In this document: positions 25,900-33,672 of the stretch, piece by piece
Layout of the letters: each line of letters opens with the position of its first letter
Numbering within the stretch: the stretch's first letter is position 1
DNA from: CAWUEX02 sp963921305
GTDB lineage: Bacteria > Pseudomonadota > Alphaproteobacteria > Rhodospirillales > Rhodospirillaceae
Assembly: GCA_963921305.4 (NCBI GenBank)
Contig: CAWUEX030000002.1
Span: forward strand, 2,108,001-2,172,000
Length of the DNA: 64,000 nucleotides
Direction of reading: 5' to 3'
The notes under the pieces: generated by a model
Seen by the model: only the letters and a program-made list of their open reading frames with translations
The model's database searches: none
What the model was told of the DNA's origin: nothing
Program-made: the position numbers and the translations under genes

Positions 25900-27075
25900 A
25901 TGTCGAGCGCAGCTGTCATGCCGACCTATGCCCGGACCGACCTCGTTTTCGAACGGGGCGAAGGCGCCTGGCTGACCACCCAAGACGGCAACCGCTTCTT
26001 GGACTTCAACTCCGGTATCGCCGTGAATGCCCTGGGGCATGCCCATCCGCATCTGGTTAAGGCGCTGCAAGAGCAGGCCGGTAAATTCTGGCACTGCTCC
26101 AATCTGTACCGCATCGGTGGTCAGGAACGGCTGGCTGAGCGGCTGATTGCCCACTCGTTCGCCGACCTGGTGTTCTTTTGTAACTCCGGGGCCGAAGCAC
26201 TGGAGTGCGCCATCAAAACCGCGCGGCGCTATCATCAAGCCGGCGGCAGGCCAGAGAAGTATAGAGTCATCACAGCCTCGAACGCGTTTCATGGCCGCAC
26301 GCTTGCGACACTTGCCGCGGGCGGGCAAGCCAAACACCTTGAAGGTTTCGGCCCAACCGTCGAAGGCTTTGATCATGTTCCGTTCGGCAACCTCAACGAG
26401 GCGCGCAATGCGGTCACGGCGGAAACCGCCGCGATGCTGGTCGAGCCGGTTCAGGGTGAAGGCGGGCTCGCCGTTGCTAGTGCGGACTACCTTAAGGGTT
26501 TGCGGGCGATGGCCGACGAATTCGGCCTATTGCTGATCTATGACGAAGTTCAGTGCGGCATGGGCCGGACCGGACACCTCTTCGCCTATGAGGAGTCAGG
26601 TGTGGCGCCGGACATTATGTCGCTGGCCAAGGCCCTGGGCGGCGGCTTCCCCGTCGGTGCCTGTCTTGCGACGACGGAGGCGGCTCAACACATGACCCCG
26701 GGTACGCATGGGTCGACCTTTGGCGGTAACCCCCTGGCCATGGCCGCGGCCAACGCCGTGCTGGATGTGATGCTCGAAGAGGGCTTTATGGCCCGGGTCA
26801 ACGCGGCCGCCGAAAAGCTACAGGCCGGGCTGGCGCAAATCGTCGCGGAACACGGCGCTATCTTCTCCGAAGTGCGGGGGCGGGGGCTGATGCTTGGCCT
26901 CAAATGCGAGGTGCCCAACGGCGATGTGGTCGCCAAACTCATCGATCACGGCATGCTGACCGTCGTCGCCGGTGACAATGTTCTGCGTCTGCTGCCGCCG
27001 CTGACGGTGACCGACAGCGACATCGATACGGCTCTGGAAAAGATCGCTGCCGTTGCCGGCGAACTGGCAGGCTGA
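25900..27075 (+). CDS. argD: Acetylornithine aminotransferase
   Basis: This PLP enzyme converts N-acetylglutamate semialdehyde to N-acetylornithine in arginine synthesis, and may also act in the diaminopimelate pathway. The class III aminotransferase landmarks are present: FCNSGAEALECAIKTAR, AFHGRTLATL, LLIYDEVQCGMGRTG and the PLP lysine in SLAKALGGGFPVGA. Length is 391 residues. I chose the ATG at 25900, which gives the usual N-terminus (MPTYARTDLVFERGEGAW) and has GGGGG upstream. Forty extra codons in the same frame are unlike the family. argF follows 1 base after the stop. Confidence 0.95.
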   Translation: MSSAAVMPTYARTDLVFERGEGAWLTTQDGNRFLDFNSGIAVNALGHAHPHLVKALQEQAGKFWHCSNLYRIGGQERLAERLIAHSFADLVFFCNSGAEALECAIKTARRYHQAGGRPEKYRVITASNAFHGRTLATLAAGGQAKHLEGFGPTVEGFDHVPFGNLNEARNAVTAETAAMLVEPVQGEGGLAVASADYLKGLRAMADEFGLLLIYDEVQCGMGRTGHLFAYEESGVAPDIMSLAKALGGGFPVGACLATTEAAQHMTPGTHGSTFGGNPLAMAAANAVLDVMLEEGFMARVNAAAEKLQAGLAQIVAEHGAIFSEVRGRGLMLGLKCEVPNGDVVAKLIDHGMLTVVAGDNVLRLLPPLTVTDSDIDTALEKIAAVAGELAG

Positions 27076-27076
27076 A

Positions 27077-27982
27077 ATGACGGCAGCTCCCAAACATTTT
27101 CTCGACCTCGATGCTTTAGATAAGGCAACGCTACGTCACATCCTTGACCTCGCAACAGAGTTCAAAAACGGCGCGCGCCAGGGCGAGAAGCCGCTCGACG
27201 GTAAAACACTGGCGATGGTGTTCGAAAAGCCGTCGACGCGCACCCGCGTGTCCTTTGAGGTCGGCATGCGCCAACTCGGCGGCGAGGTGGTGGTGATGTC
27301 GCAACAGGACAGCCAACTCGGCCAGGGTGAGACCATCGCCGATACGGCCCGCGTTCTATCGCGGTTTGTCGACGCCATCATGCTGCGCACGGATGAGCCG
27401 AAAAAAATGACCGAGTTGGCCGAGTATGCGTCTGTGCCGGTTATTAACGGTCTCACCAATCAGACCCATCCCTGTCAACTTCTGGCAGACATAATGACCT
27501 TTGAAGAGCACCGTGGTCCGATCGCCGGTAAAACGATCGCCTGGACCGGCGACGGCAACAATGTCGCCAACTCCTTCATCCAGGCTGCGGCGCAGTTCGA
27601 TTTCCACCTGCGCCTTGCGTGTCCCGATGAGCTGCGTCCCGATGCCGGGATTCTACGCTGGGCCGTGGAGCAGGGCGCCGACGTGACTGTCACGGACGAC
27701 GCGACGGAAGCGGTCGAGGGCGCGGACTGCGTGGTGACAGACACCTGGGTGTCGATGCACGACGAGCGGGGCGAGCGTGTCGCGCTGCTGACTCCCTATC
27801 GCGTCACGGCACAGCTGATGGCTCATGCCGCGAACAATGCAGTGTTCATGCACTGCCTGCCCGCCCACCGCGGCGAGGAAGTCGTCGACGAGGTGATGGA
27901 CGGCAAGTGGTCAGTGGTCTGGGACGAGGCCGAAAATCGCATGCACGCGCAAAAGGGCGTGCTGGCCTGGGCCTTGAGTTAA
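27077..27982 (+). CDS. argF: Ornithine carbamoyltransferase
   Basis: ArgF makes citrulline from ornithine and carbamoyl phosphate. The carbamoyl-phosphate site KPSTRTRVSFE, HPCQLLADI and the ornithine-site cysteine block FMHCLPAHRGEEV are all present. The protein is 301 residues long, normal for the family. The ATG at 27077 follows the argD stop by 1 base, so argD-argF-hslO form a unit, the usual alphaproteobacterial order. Confidence 0.97.
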   Translation: MTAAPKHFLDLDALDKATLRHILDLATEFKNGARQGEKPLDGKTLAMVFEKPSTRTRVSFEVGMRQLGGEVVVMSQQDSQLGQGETIADTARVLSRFVDAIMLRTDEPKKMTELAEYASVPVINGLTNQTHPCQLLADIMTFEEHRGPIAGKTIAWTGDGNNVANSFIQAAAQFDFHLRLACPDELRPDAGILRWAVEQGADVTVTDDATEAVEGADCVVTDTWVSMHDERGERVALLTPYRVTAQLMAHAANNAVFMHCLPAHRGEEVVDEVMDGKWSVVWDEAENRMHAQKGVLAWALS

Positions 27983-27985
27983 TTC

Positions 27986-28924
27986 GTGGGGATCGGACTC
28001 AGCACGGACCGCCCGGGTTCAAGCCAACCCTTTATGCTGTATGACGGCGCTGTGCGGGGCCGACTGGTCAGGCTGAACGGTGTGGCCGAGACCATCCTTG
28101 GCCGTCACGATTATCCCGAAGCTGTATCACGTGCCCTTGGCGAAGCTATGGCTGCCGGTGTGGCGTTGGCCGGCGGACTCAAGTTTGACGGCTCGTTCAC
28201 GTTTCAGCTTCAGGGCGACGGGCCCCTGCACACGCTCGTGACGGACATTACAAGCGATCATGAAATCCGCGGCTGCGCCAAGTTCCGCGAAGAGGACCTA
28301 GCGGCGCTAGCACCCGGTCAAGGCGAAACGCTAACTCATCTGGTTGGCTCGGGTCACATCGCCTTCACCGTCGATCAGGGTCCCGACATGGACCGCTACC
28401 AGGGCATCATTGAGCTGGCGGGCGCGAGCATCGGCGAGTGCATCCATCACTACTTCCGTCAGTCCGAGCAGCTGGAAACCGCGGTTAAAATTGCCGCCGG
28501 AAAGTCCGAAGGTGCGGATGGCGACGCCGCTTGGCAGGTCGCGGCCTTGCTCATTCAGCGCATGCCCACGGAAGGCGGTAAAAAACCCACGGAAGAGGAT
28601 GAAGATGCCTGGCGATCGTCGGTGATCCTGATGAGCAGTATCACGGATGCCGAGCTCCTCGATCCGCGACTGACTGAGGAGGACCTCTTGCGCCGGCTGT
28701 ATGGCACGGTCGGTGGCCAGTTGCTGGAACGCCAAGACCTCACCGTCGGGTGCCGCTGCTCGCGCGAACGCTCAGCAAAGATTCTGGCGTCTTTCCCCAT
28801 GGATGAAGTACGGTCCATGGCAGTGGATGGAAAGGTGTCGATGACGTGCGAGTTCTGCGAGATCAGTTTCGATTTTTCGGACGACGAGTTGTCCCAATTG
28901 GAAAGCCGGTTCGGCGCGCTTTAA
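27986..28924 (+). CDS. hslO: Redox-regulated chaperone Hsp33
   Basis: Hsp33 is a holdase switched on by disulfide formation. The N-terminal domain shows GRHDYPEAVSRAL and the LKFDGSFTFQLQGDGPLHTLV block. The C-terminal zinc site has the CxC (GCRC) and CxxC (CEFC) pairs. Length is 312 residues. The start is GTG at 27986, 3 bases after the argF stop, in keeping with the conserved argD-argF-hslO cluster. Its stop overlaps the start of the following lipoprotein gene (TAATG). Confidence 0.95.
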   Translation: MGIGLSTDRPGSSQPFMLYDGAVRGRLVRLNGVAETILGRHDYPEAVSRALGEAMAAGVALAGGLKFDGSFTFQLQGDGPLHTLVTDITSDHEIRGCAKFREEDLAALAPGQGETLTHLVGSGHIAFTVDQGPDMDRYQGIIELAGASIGECIHHYFRQSEQLETAVKIAAGKSEGADGDAAWQVAALLIQRMPTEGGKKPTEEDEDAWRSSVILMSSITDAELLDPRLTEEDLLRRLYGTVGGQLLERQDLTVGCRCSRERSAKILASFPMDEVRSMAVDGKVSMTCEFCEISFDFSDDELSQLESRFGAL

Positions 28925-29499
28925 TGCGCGGCGCCGTGGCCGGGATGGCGCTCGTGCTTACGGCCTGCGCAAGCGGCAATGACAGGGCAACCTTTCCTGA
29001 TCTGAGTTTCGAAAACCTGGAGACCGTGGCACTCGGTGCGTCCAGTGTCACGCTCACGTTCGCGTCAGCTCCATCGCGTCAGCCGCCTCATGTCGAGCAT
29101 ATGTCGCCCGTTTCATTCTGTGACGTGGTGTCGGCGTGGAGCAATCGCCGTTTCGCGGCCAATGGCGTGGGCAATACCCGGGTCGTCGTGACTCTCGAGC
29201 TGGGCACCATCACGGAGCGCGCTCTTGACGTCGACGATGGTGTGCGCGGCATGCTCAAGCGAGAGCAAGCCACCGAATACGAAGCGCGGGTCAAGGTCGC
29301 GGTCCGCGCACTTGGGCCCGATGGACAGCAGCGGGCAGAGGCCGTCGCCGAAGCGTGGCAGCGCCGCACACTGGGCGAGAACGCCACGCTCGCCGATAGG
29401 CAGACTCTGCTGTTTGAAATGGTCGAGGCGACAGTGATGGCCATGGATGCGCAGCTTATGCCCGAGATGCGTCAGCGCTTTGCGGACTACGTATTGTAG
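28924..29499 (+). CDS. Small lipoprotein of unknown function downstream of hslO
   Basis: This 191-residue protein starts with a signal peptide and lipobox (VLTACAS, Cys about residue 15), so it should be lipid-anchored. The mature part has a predominantly beta then helical pattern, with repeated Val/Arg-rich strands and a C-terminal helix rich in Met and Glu. Similar lipoproteins follow hslO in other alphaproteobacteria, but I cannot give a function. The ATG shares a base with the hslO stop, so translation is probably coupled. It converges on trkH with a 6-base gap. Confidence 0.72.
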   Translation: MRGAVAGMALVLTACASGNDRATFPDLSFENLETVALGASSVTLTFASAPSRQPPHVEHMSPVSFCDVVSAWSNRRFAANGVGNTRVVVTLELGTITERALDVDDGVRGMLKREQATEYEARVKVAVRALGPDGQQRAEAVAEAWQRRTLGENATLADRQTLLFEMVEATVMAMDAQLMPEMRQRFADYVL

Positions 29500-29505
29500 G
29501 CCGGC

Positions 29506-30966
29506 TCAGCCCCGCCAAAAGCGCGGCAGGATCAACACCAAGACGGTATAGAGTTCCAACCGGCCGAGCAGCATCCCCAGCGACAGCAGCCACTTCGCGG
29601 CATCCGGCAGGGTGGCGTAGGTCGAGGCAGGTCCAATGACCGGACCCAGGCCAGGGCCAACGTTGGATACGGCGCTGGCAGCGCCCGAGAAAGACGTAAT
29701 GAAATCGAGGCCCAGCGCAGCCAGGGCAATCGCCAGGACGCAAACGGTCAAAGCGTAGAGGTAGAAGAACCCCATCACGGACGCCGCGACCGATTCGTCG
29801 ATCGGCCGATTGTTGAACTGCGGCGTGAACACCCCGTGGGGCTGTAGCAACTGACGCAGTTGCACCCGCGCCACTTCGAACAGCACCTGAAAGCGGAAAA
29901 TCTTGATACCGCAGGTCGTCGATCCGGCGCAGCCGCCAACGAACATCAGCATGAACAGGATTACAACGACAAAGCCGCCCCATAACCCGAAGTCGGTCGA
30001 GGCATATCCCGTACCGGTCATCATCGATACCGTGTTCAGGGACGCGTAGCGAAAGGCGTTGCCAGCATCATATTGCCCGGTGGCGATGAGATACGCAGTC
30101 ACCACTAAAACCGCCAAGACCAAAGCGCTGACGAACCAGCGGGTCTGACTGTCCCGCCACAGGGCGAGAGGCCGGCCGCGCAAAACTTGCACATAGAGCA
30201 AAAAGGGGATGCCACCGATGATCATTCCGAGGGTCGCCAGACCATCGATCAACGCGCTGTCGAAATACCCGATTGAGGCGTCGTGGCTGGAGTATCCCCC
30301 GGTCGCGATCGTCGTCATGGCATGAACGGCCGCGTCCAGGCTGTTCATCCCGGCCAGCCAGTACAGAACCGCCCAGAGCACGGTCAGGCCGACAAAGGTG
30401 TAGACCAGGGCGCCTGCCAGATCGGCTGCGCTGGGGAGCACCTTTTCCTGGGCCTCGAAGCCTTCCACCTTAAACATCTGCATGCCGCCGACTTTCAGCA
30501 TCGGCAAGATGGTGAGCGCCATGATGATGATACCCAGGCCGCCGAGCCATTGCAGAATGGCGCGCCACAGCAAAAGCCCTGGCGCGGCCTGATCAAGGCC
30601 GGTGATCACGGTGGCGCCGGTGGTCGTGATGCCCGACATGGCTTCAAAAAACGCATCCGTGAATGGCATTTGTAGGTCAGACACCATGAACGGCACCGAT
30701 GCGAAGCCCGGTAACACAATCCATGCCAGGGTGGTCATCAAGAACGCTTGGCGTAGCGTTAGTGTGACCTCGCCGGTGCGCGCGGTCATGAACATTCCCG
30801 CGCCGACAAACAATGTGAACGCGGCGGACAAAGCGAACGCGGCCCAGTCGGGGTTGCCGAGACTTAGGTCGACGACGGCCGGGATGACCATGCCGCCAGA
30901 CAAAATGATGAGCAGCAAGCCGATCACCAGAAAGACCGGACGAAAATCAATAACGATTAAGGTCAT
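29506..30966 (-). CDS. trkH: Trk-type potassium uptake protein TrkH/KtrB
   Basis: This 486-residue potassium transporter has four membrane-pore-membrane repeats. The filter-like glycine motifs are visible: TTTGATVITG, TIATGGYSSHDAS, MTGTGYASTDF and GGCAGSTTCGIKIFR. In the TrkH superfamily, potassium import is regulated by a cytosolic RCK protein (TrkA), not present here. I start at the ATG at 30966 (MTLIVIDFRPVFLVIG); a longer frame adds ten residues. The gene is downstream of folE in the same direction, with about 125 bases between. Confidence 0.92.
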   Translation of the reverse strand: MTLIVIDFRPVFLVIGLLLIILSGGMVIPAVVDLSLGNPDWAAFALSAAFTLFVGAGMFMTARTGEVTLTLRQAFLMTTLAWIVLPGFASVPFMVSDLQMPFTDAFFEAMSGITTTGATVITGLDQAAPGLLLWRAILQWLGGLGIIIMALTILPMLKVGGMQMFKVEGFEAQEKVLPSAADLAGALVYTFVGLTVLWAVLYWLAGMNSLDAAVHAMTTIATGGYSSHDASIGYFDSALIDGLATLGMIIGGIPFLLYVQVLRGRPLALWRDSQTRWFVSALVLAVLVVTAYLIATGQYDAGNAFRYASLNTVSMMTGTGYASTDFGLWGGFVVVILFMLMFVGGCAGSTTCGIKIFRFQVLFEVARVQLRQLLQPHGVFTPQFNNRPIDESVAASVMGFFYLYALTVCVLAIALAALGLDFITSFSGAASAVSNVGPGLGPVIGPASTYATLPDAAKWLLSLGMLLGRLELYTVLVLILPRFWRG

Positions 30967-31092
30967 GGCCGGAGCGACCTCGCCCACAAAAAACACATAG
31001 CGCTCGCGCCGAGCGCACGCAGTTCAGTCTACAACAATAAAGGACACGCTTACTGACCGGAAGCGGGCGCCGGACCGGACTATTAAGGCCGG

Positions 31093-31731
31093 TTAGACTT
31101 TGCCGATGAAGGTGAGGAATTCCTTGCGGGTTGCCGGGTCGTCGCGGAACGCGCCGAGCATCGTGCTGGTTACCATGGTCACGCCGGATTTGTGAACGCC
31201 GCGGGTGCTCATGCACTCGTGGTTGCCCTCGACGACGACGGCGACACCTTTCGGGGTGAGAACGTCGTTAATCGTGTTGGCGATCTGCGCCGTCATTTTC
31301 TCTTGGATTTGCATCCGCTTCGCATAGGCATCGACAATACGCGCGAGTTTGGAGATGCCAACCACCCGGTTGCTGGGTAGATAGGCGACATGGGCTTTGC
31401 CAATAATCGGCACCATGTGGTGTTCGCAGTGGGATTCGTAGTCAATGTCCCGCAGCACGACCATTTCGTCGTAGCCTTCAACTTCCTCGAATGTGGTGCG
31501 GAGGATTGATTCCGGATCCTGCCAATAGCCGGCGAAGAATTCTTCATAGGACCGGACCACCCGGTCCGGCGTGCCGAGTAGACCCTCACGCGACGGATCT
31601 TCGCCAGCCCAGCGGATCAACGTGCGAACCGCCTCTTCCGCTTCTGCGCGGCTTGGGCGATTTGTCGTGACTGAGCGGTCGCCGTGATCACGGGCAAGGT
31701 GTGCCTTCGACGTTGGGTGAGTGTGCGTCAT
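31093..31731 (-). CDS. folE: GTP cyclohydrolase I
   Basis: FolE converts GTP to 7,8-dihydroneopterin triphosphate, the first step of folate synthesis. The zinc and catalytic blocks are present: DIDYESHCEHHMVPIIGKAHVAYLP, SKLARIVDAYAKRMQIQEKMT, and the C-terminal cysteine in NHECMSTRGV. The protein is 212 residues from the ATG at 31731. Earlier in-frame codons are unlike the family. No folate riboswitch is evident upstream. Confidence 0.96.
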   Translation of the reverse strand: MTHTHPTSKAHLARDHGDRSVTTNRPSRAEAEEAVRTLIRWAGEDPSREGLLGTPDRVVRSYEEFFAGYWQDPESILRTTFEEVEGYDEMVVLRDIDYESHCEHHMVPIIGKAHVAYLPSNRVVGISKLARIVDAYAKRMQIQEKMTAQIANTINDVLTPKGVAVVVEGNHECMSTRGVHKSGVTMVTSTMLGAFRDDPATRKEFLTFIGKV

Positions 31732-31838
31732 AATCAATCCCTTCAGCACCACCAAGGCGGCACATTGAATTCTTTTAATTATTGTACGGCTTTAGTACGC
31801 AGGCGTCAGCCACGCAGATCAAATCCGACAGGCGGTCG

Positions 31839-32231
31839 TTAGTTGACGGCGCCGGATTCGTAGGGGCTGTCCAGAGAAAAGGCCGGGATATCAACCAAGA
31901 AGCGTTCGCCCCCATCGCACTCCATCTCATAGGTTCCAACCATAATTCCAGATGGAGTCGGCAGGGGCGTGCCGCTGGTGTACTCGAACGATTCGCCTGG
32001 TTCGAGGACCGGTTGTTCGCCGACAACACCGGCGCCTTGTACTTCTTGAAGGCGGCCAAGGCTGTCGGTGATGCGCCAATGACGATTGAGAAGTTTCACA
32101 GTTTCACCGCCACCGTTCGCGATGTTGACCTTATAGGCCCAGACGTAGTGTTCCTCATCGGGCGAGGATTGCTCGTCCAGGTAAAAGGGCTGCACCGAGA
32201 TCGTGATCGAACGGGTCGTTTTTTCGTACAT
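31839..32231 (-). CDS. apaG: ApaG (CoA-associated DUF525 protein)
   Basis: This 130-residue protein has the fibronectin-III-like ApaG fold. Typical blocks are FYLDEQSSPDEEHYVWAYKV, LLNRHWRITDSLG, VQGAGVVGEQPVLEPGESFEYTSG and MVGTYEMECDGGE. Its exact function is unclear; in enterobacteria it is linked to diadenosine tetraphosphate metabolism and cation resistance. The ATG at 32231 fits the family length. It lies downstream of metZ in the same direction with 86 bases between, a pairing common in alphaproteobacteria. Confidence 0.93.
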   Translation of the reverse strand: MYEKTTRSITISVQPFYLDEQSSPDEEHYVWAYKVNIANGGGETVKLLNRHWRITDSLGRLQEVQGAGVVGEQPVLEPGESFEYTSGTPLPTPSGIMVGTYEMECDGGERFLVDIPAFSLDSPYESGAVN

Positions 32232-32317
32232 GCTGCTAACGAGAACTTCTTTGGAGCGCACAGTCAATCGTACTTGTACTTAAGGTGGCATGTCGAAGCT
32301 TCAAGATGGCATGACAT

Positions 32318-33511
32318 TCACGCGTTGAGTGCTTGATCCAGGTCCGCAAGTAAATCGTCGGCGTCCTCGAGCCCAACAGATAAACGCACGAATCCCGGTG
32401 TGATTCCAACCTCTAGTTTATCTTCATCGGCCAGTCTTTGATGCGTTGTCGTTGCCGGGTGGCAGATCAAGCTCTTGGCATCCCCAAGATTATTAGAGAT
32501 ATCGATGACCTTTAGCGCGTTTAAGAATTTGAACGCGCGCTCTTGGCCGCCTTCCAGATCGAACGCCACCACAGTGCCGCCCCGCGTCATTTGTTTCATC
32601 GCCAGCTCATGCTGTGGGTGAGAGTCCAGTTCGGGATAAAGCAGACGTGAGATGCCCGGCTTTCCTTCAAGGAACCTTGCGACCTTTGCAGCCGAGTCAC
32701 AGTGCCGGTCTACCCTGAGGGCGAGGGTTTCGAGTCCTTTCAACAAAACCCAGGCGTTGAACGGACTCAGCGCCGGACCCGTATGGCGCATGAATGGCGT
32801 CACCGTTTCTTCGATGAATTCCGTCGTACCGAGGACGGCGCCGCCAAGGCAGCGGCCTTGACCATCAATATGTTTGGTCGCCGAGTAAATGATAACGTCG
32901 GCTCCCATCTCGAGCGGTTTTTGCAGCACGGGTGTTGCGAAAACGTTGTCGATAAACACCTTGGCGCCGGCTTCGTGCGCCAGGTCACACACTGCCGGAA
33001 GGTCGATGACTTCGAGTCCCGGATTCGAAGGTGATTCCAAAAAGACTCCTTGAGTCGGTTTGCTTAGCGCCGCTTTCCACTGCTCCAGATCACGGCCGTC
33101 GACCAACACGGTCTCAACCCCGAAGCGCGGCAGAAGTTCAGCGCAAATGTAGTGGCAAGAGCCAAATAGAGCGCGTGAGGCAACGAGACGGTCGCCAGCG
33201 CTGAGATGGCTGGCGAGTGCCGCATAAACGGCGGCCATGCCACTGGCCATGCCGCGGCATTCTTCCGCTCCCTCCAAAAGGGCCAGGCGGCGTTCAAACG
33301 TCGCCACCGTGGGGTTGCGAAAGCGGGAGTAAACGTAGCGCTCGATGTCCTGATTGAACGCGGCTTCCGCTTCTTCCGCCGATTTATAAACGTACCCGGA
33401 ATTCAGGAAAATCGCCTCGCTGGTCTCGTCGAATTGACTGCGCTCGGTGGCCCCGCGCACGGCCTGTGTCGCGGGATTCCAATGTCGTTGGCCCTCGTAC
33501 TCGATGCTCAT
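32318..33511 (-). CDS. metZ: O-succinylhomoserine sulfhydrylase
   Basis: MetZ makes homocysteine directly from O-succinylhomoserine and sulfide in methionine synthesis. This 397-residue PLP enzyme of the Cys/Met family has YSRFRNPTVATFERRLALLEG near the N-terminus, the PLP lysine in YSATKHIDGQGR, and a C-terminal HPATTTHQRL. The start at 33511 has a strong GGAGGG ribosome-binding site. Expression is controlled by a SAM-II riboswitch and following terminator (separate entries), so high SAM should repress it. Confidence 0.95.
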   Translation of the reverse strand: MSIEYEGQRHWNPATQAVRGATERSQFDETSEAIFLNSGYVYKSAEEAEAAFNQDIERYVYSRFRNPTVATFERRLALLEGAEECRGMASGMAAVYAALASHLSAGDRLVASRALFGSCHYICAELLPRFGVETVLVDGRDLEQWKAALSKPTQGVFLESPSNPGLEVIDLPAVCDLAHEAGAKVFIDNVFATPVLQKPLEMGADVIIYSATKHIDGQGRCLGGAVLGTTEFIEETVTPFMRHTGPALSPFNAWVLLKGLETLALRVDRHCDSAAKVARFLEGKPGISRLLYPELDSHPQHELAMKQMTRGGTVVAFDLEGGQERAFKFLNALKVIDISNNLGDAKSLICHPATTTHQRLADEDKLEVGITPGFVRLSVGLEDADDLLADLDQALNA

Positions 33512-33528
33512 GTCTTCGCCCTCCAGGC

Positions 33529-33561
33529 AAAATAAAAGCCCCCGACCGGTGAGGCGGGGGC
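33529..33561 (-). terminator. Riboswitch expression-platform terminator in the metZ leader
   Basis: A GC-rich stem (GCCCCCG at 33538-33544 with CGGGGGC at 33555-33561) is followed on the minus strand by TTTTATTTT, just before the metZ ribosome-binding site. Its metZ-distal arm can alternatively pair with a CGAGGGC stretch at the end of the SAM-II aptamer, giving an antiterminator. This fits control by transcription termination. It may also stop transcription from the TPR gene upstream. Confidence 0.75.
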
Positions 33562-33571
33562 GTTTGCCCTC

Positions 33572-33627
33572 GACCTTTTAGCTATTTTTTTAACGTGGCT
33601 GCAATCCGGTCTTCAAATCACCACAAG
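33572..33627 (-). promoter_or_regulatory. SAM-II riboswitch aptamer upstream of metZ
   Basis: On the minus strand the leader contains GTGGTGATTTG, then GCAGCCACGTTAAA, then AGCTAAAAGG, the three conserved blocks of the SAM-II (metA) class. P1 pairs GTGG (33624-33621) with CCAC (33598-33595). The pseudoknot helix P2 can form between GACC (33611-33608) in the first loop and GGTC (33575-33572) at the 3' end. SAM-II riboswitches are known in front of metA and metZ in alphaproteobacteria. The RNA lies about 60-115 bases before the metZ ATG. Confidence 0.93.
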
Positions 33628-33631
33628 TTCT

Positions 33632-33660
33632 TAGTTAGACCGATTCTTACGAGGCGTCAA
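33632..33660 (-). promoter_or_regulatory. Putative metZ promoter
   Basis: A good -35 (TTGACG, 33660-33655) is followed after 17 bases by a weaker -10 (TAACTA, 33637-33632). Transcription would begin right at the 5' edge of the SAM-II aptamer, which fits its position. The -10 matches the consensus only partly. Confidence 0.45.
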
Positions 33661-33672
33661 GTTGAGCGCTCT

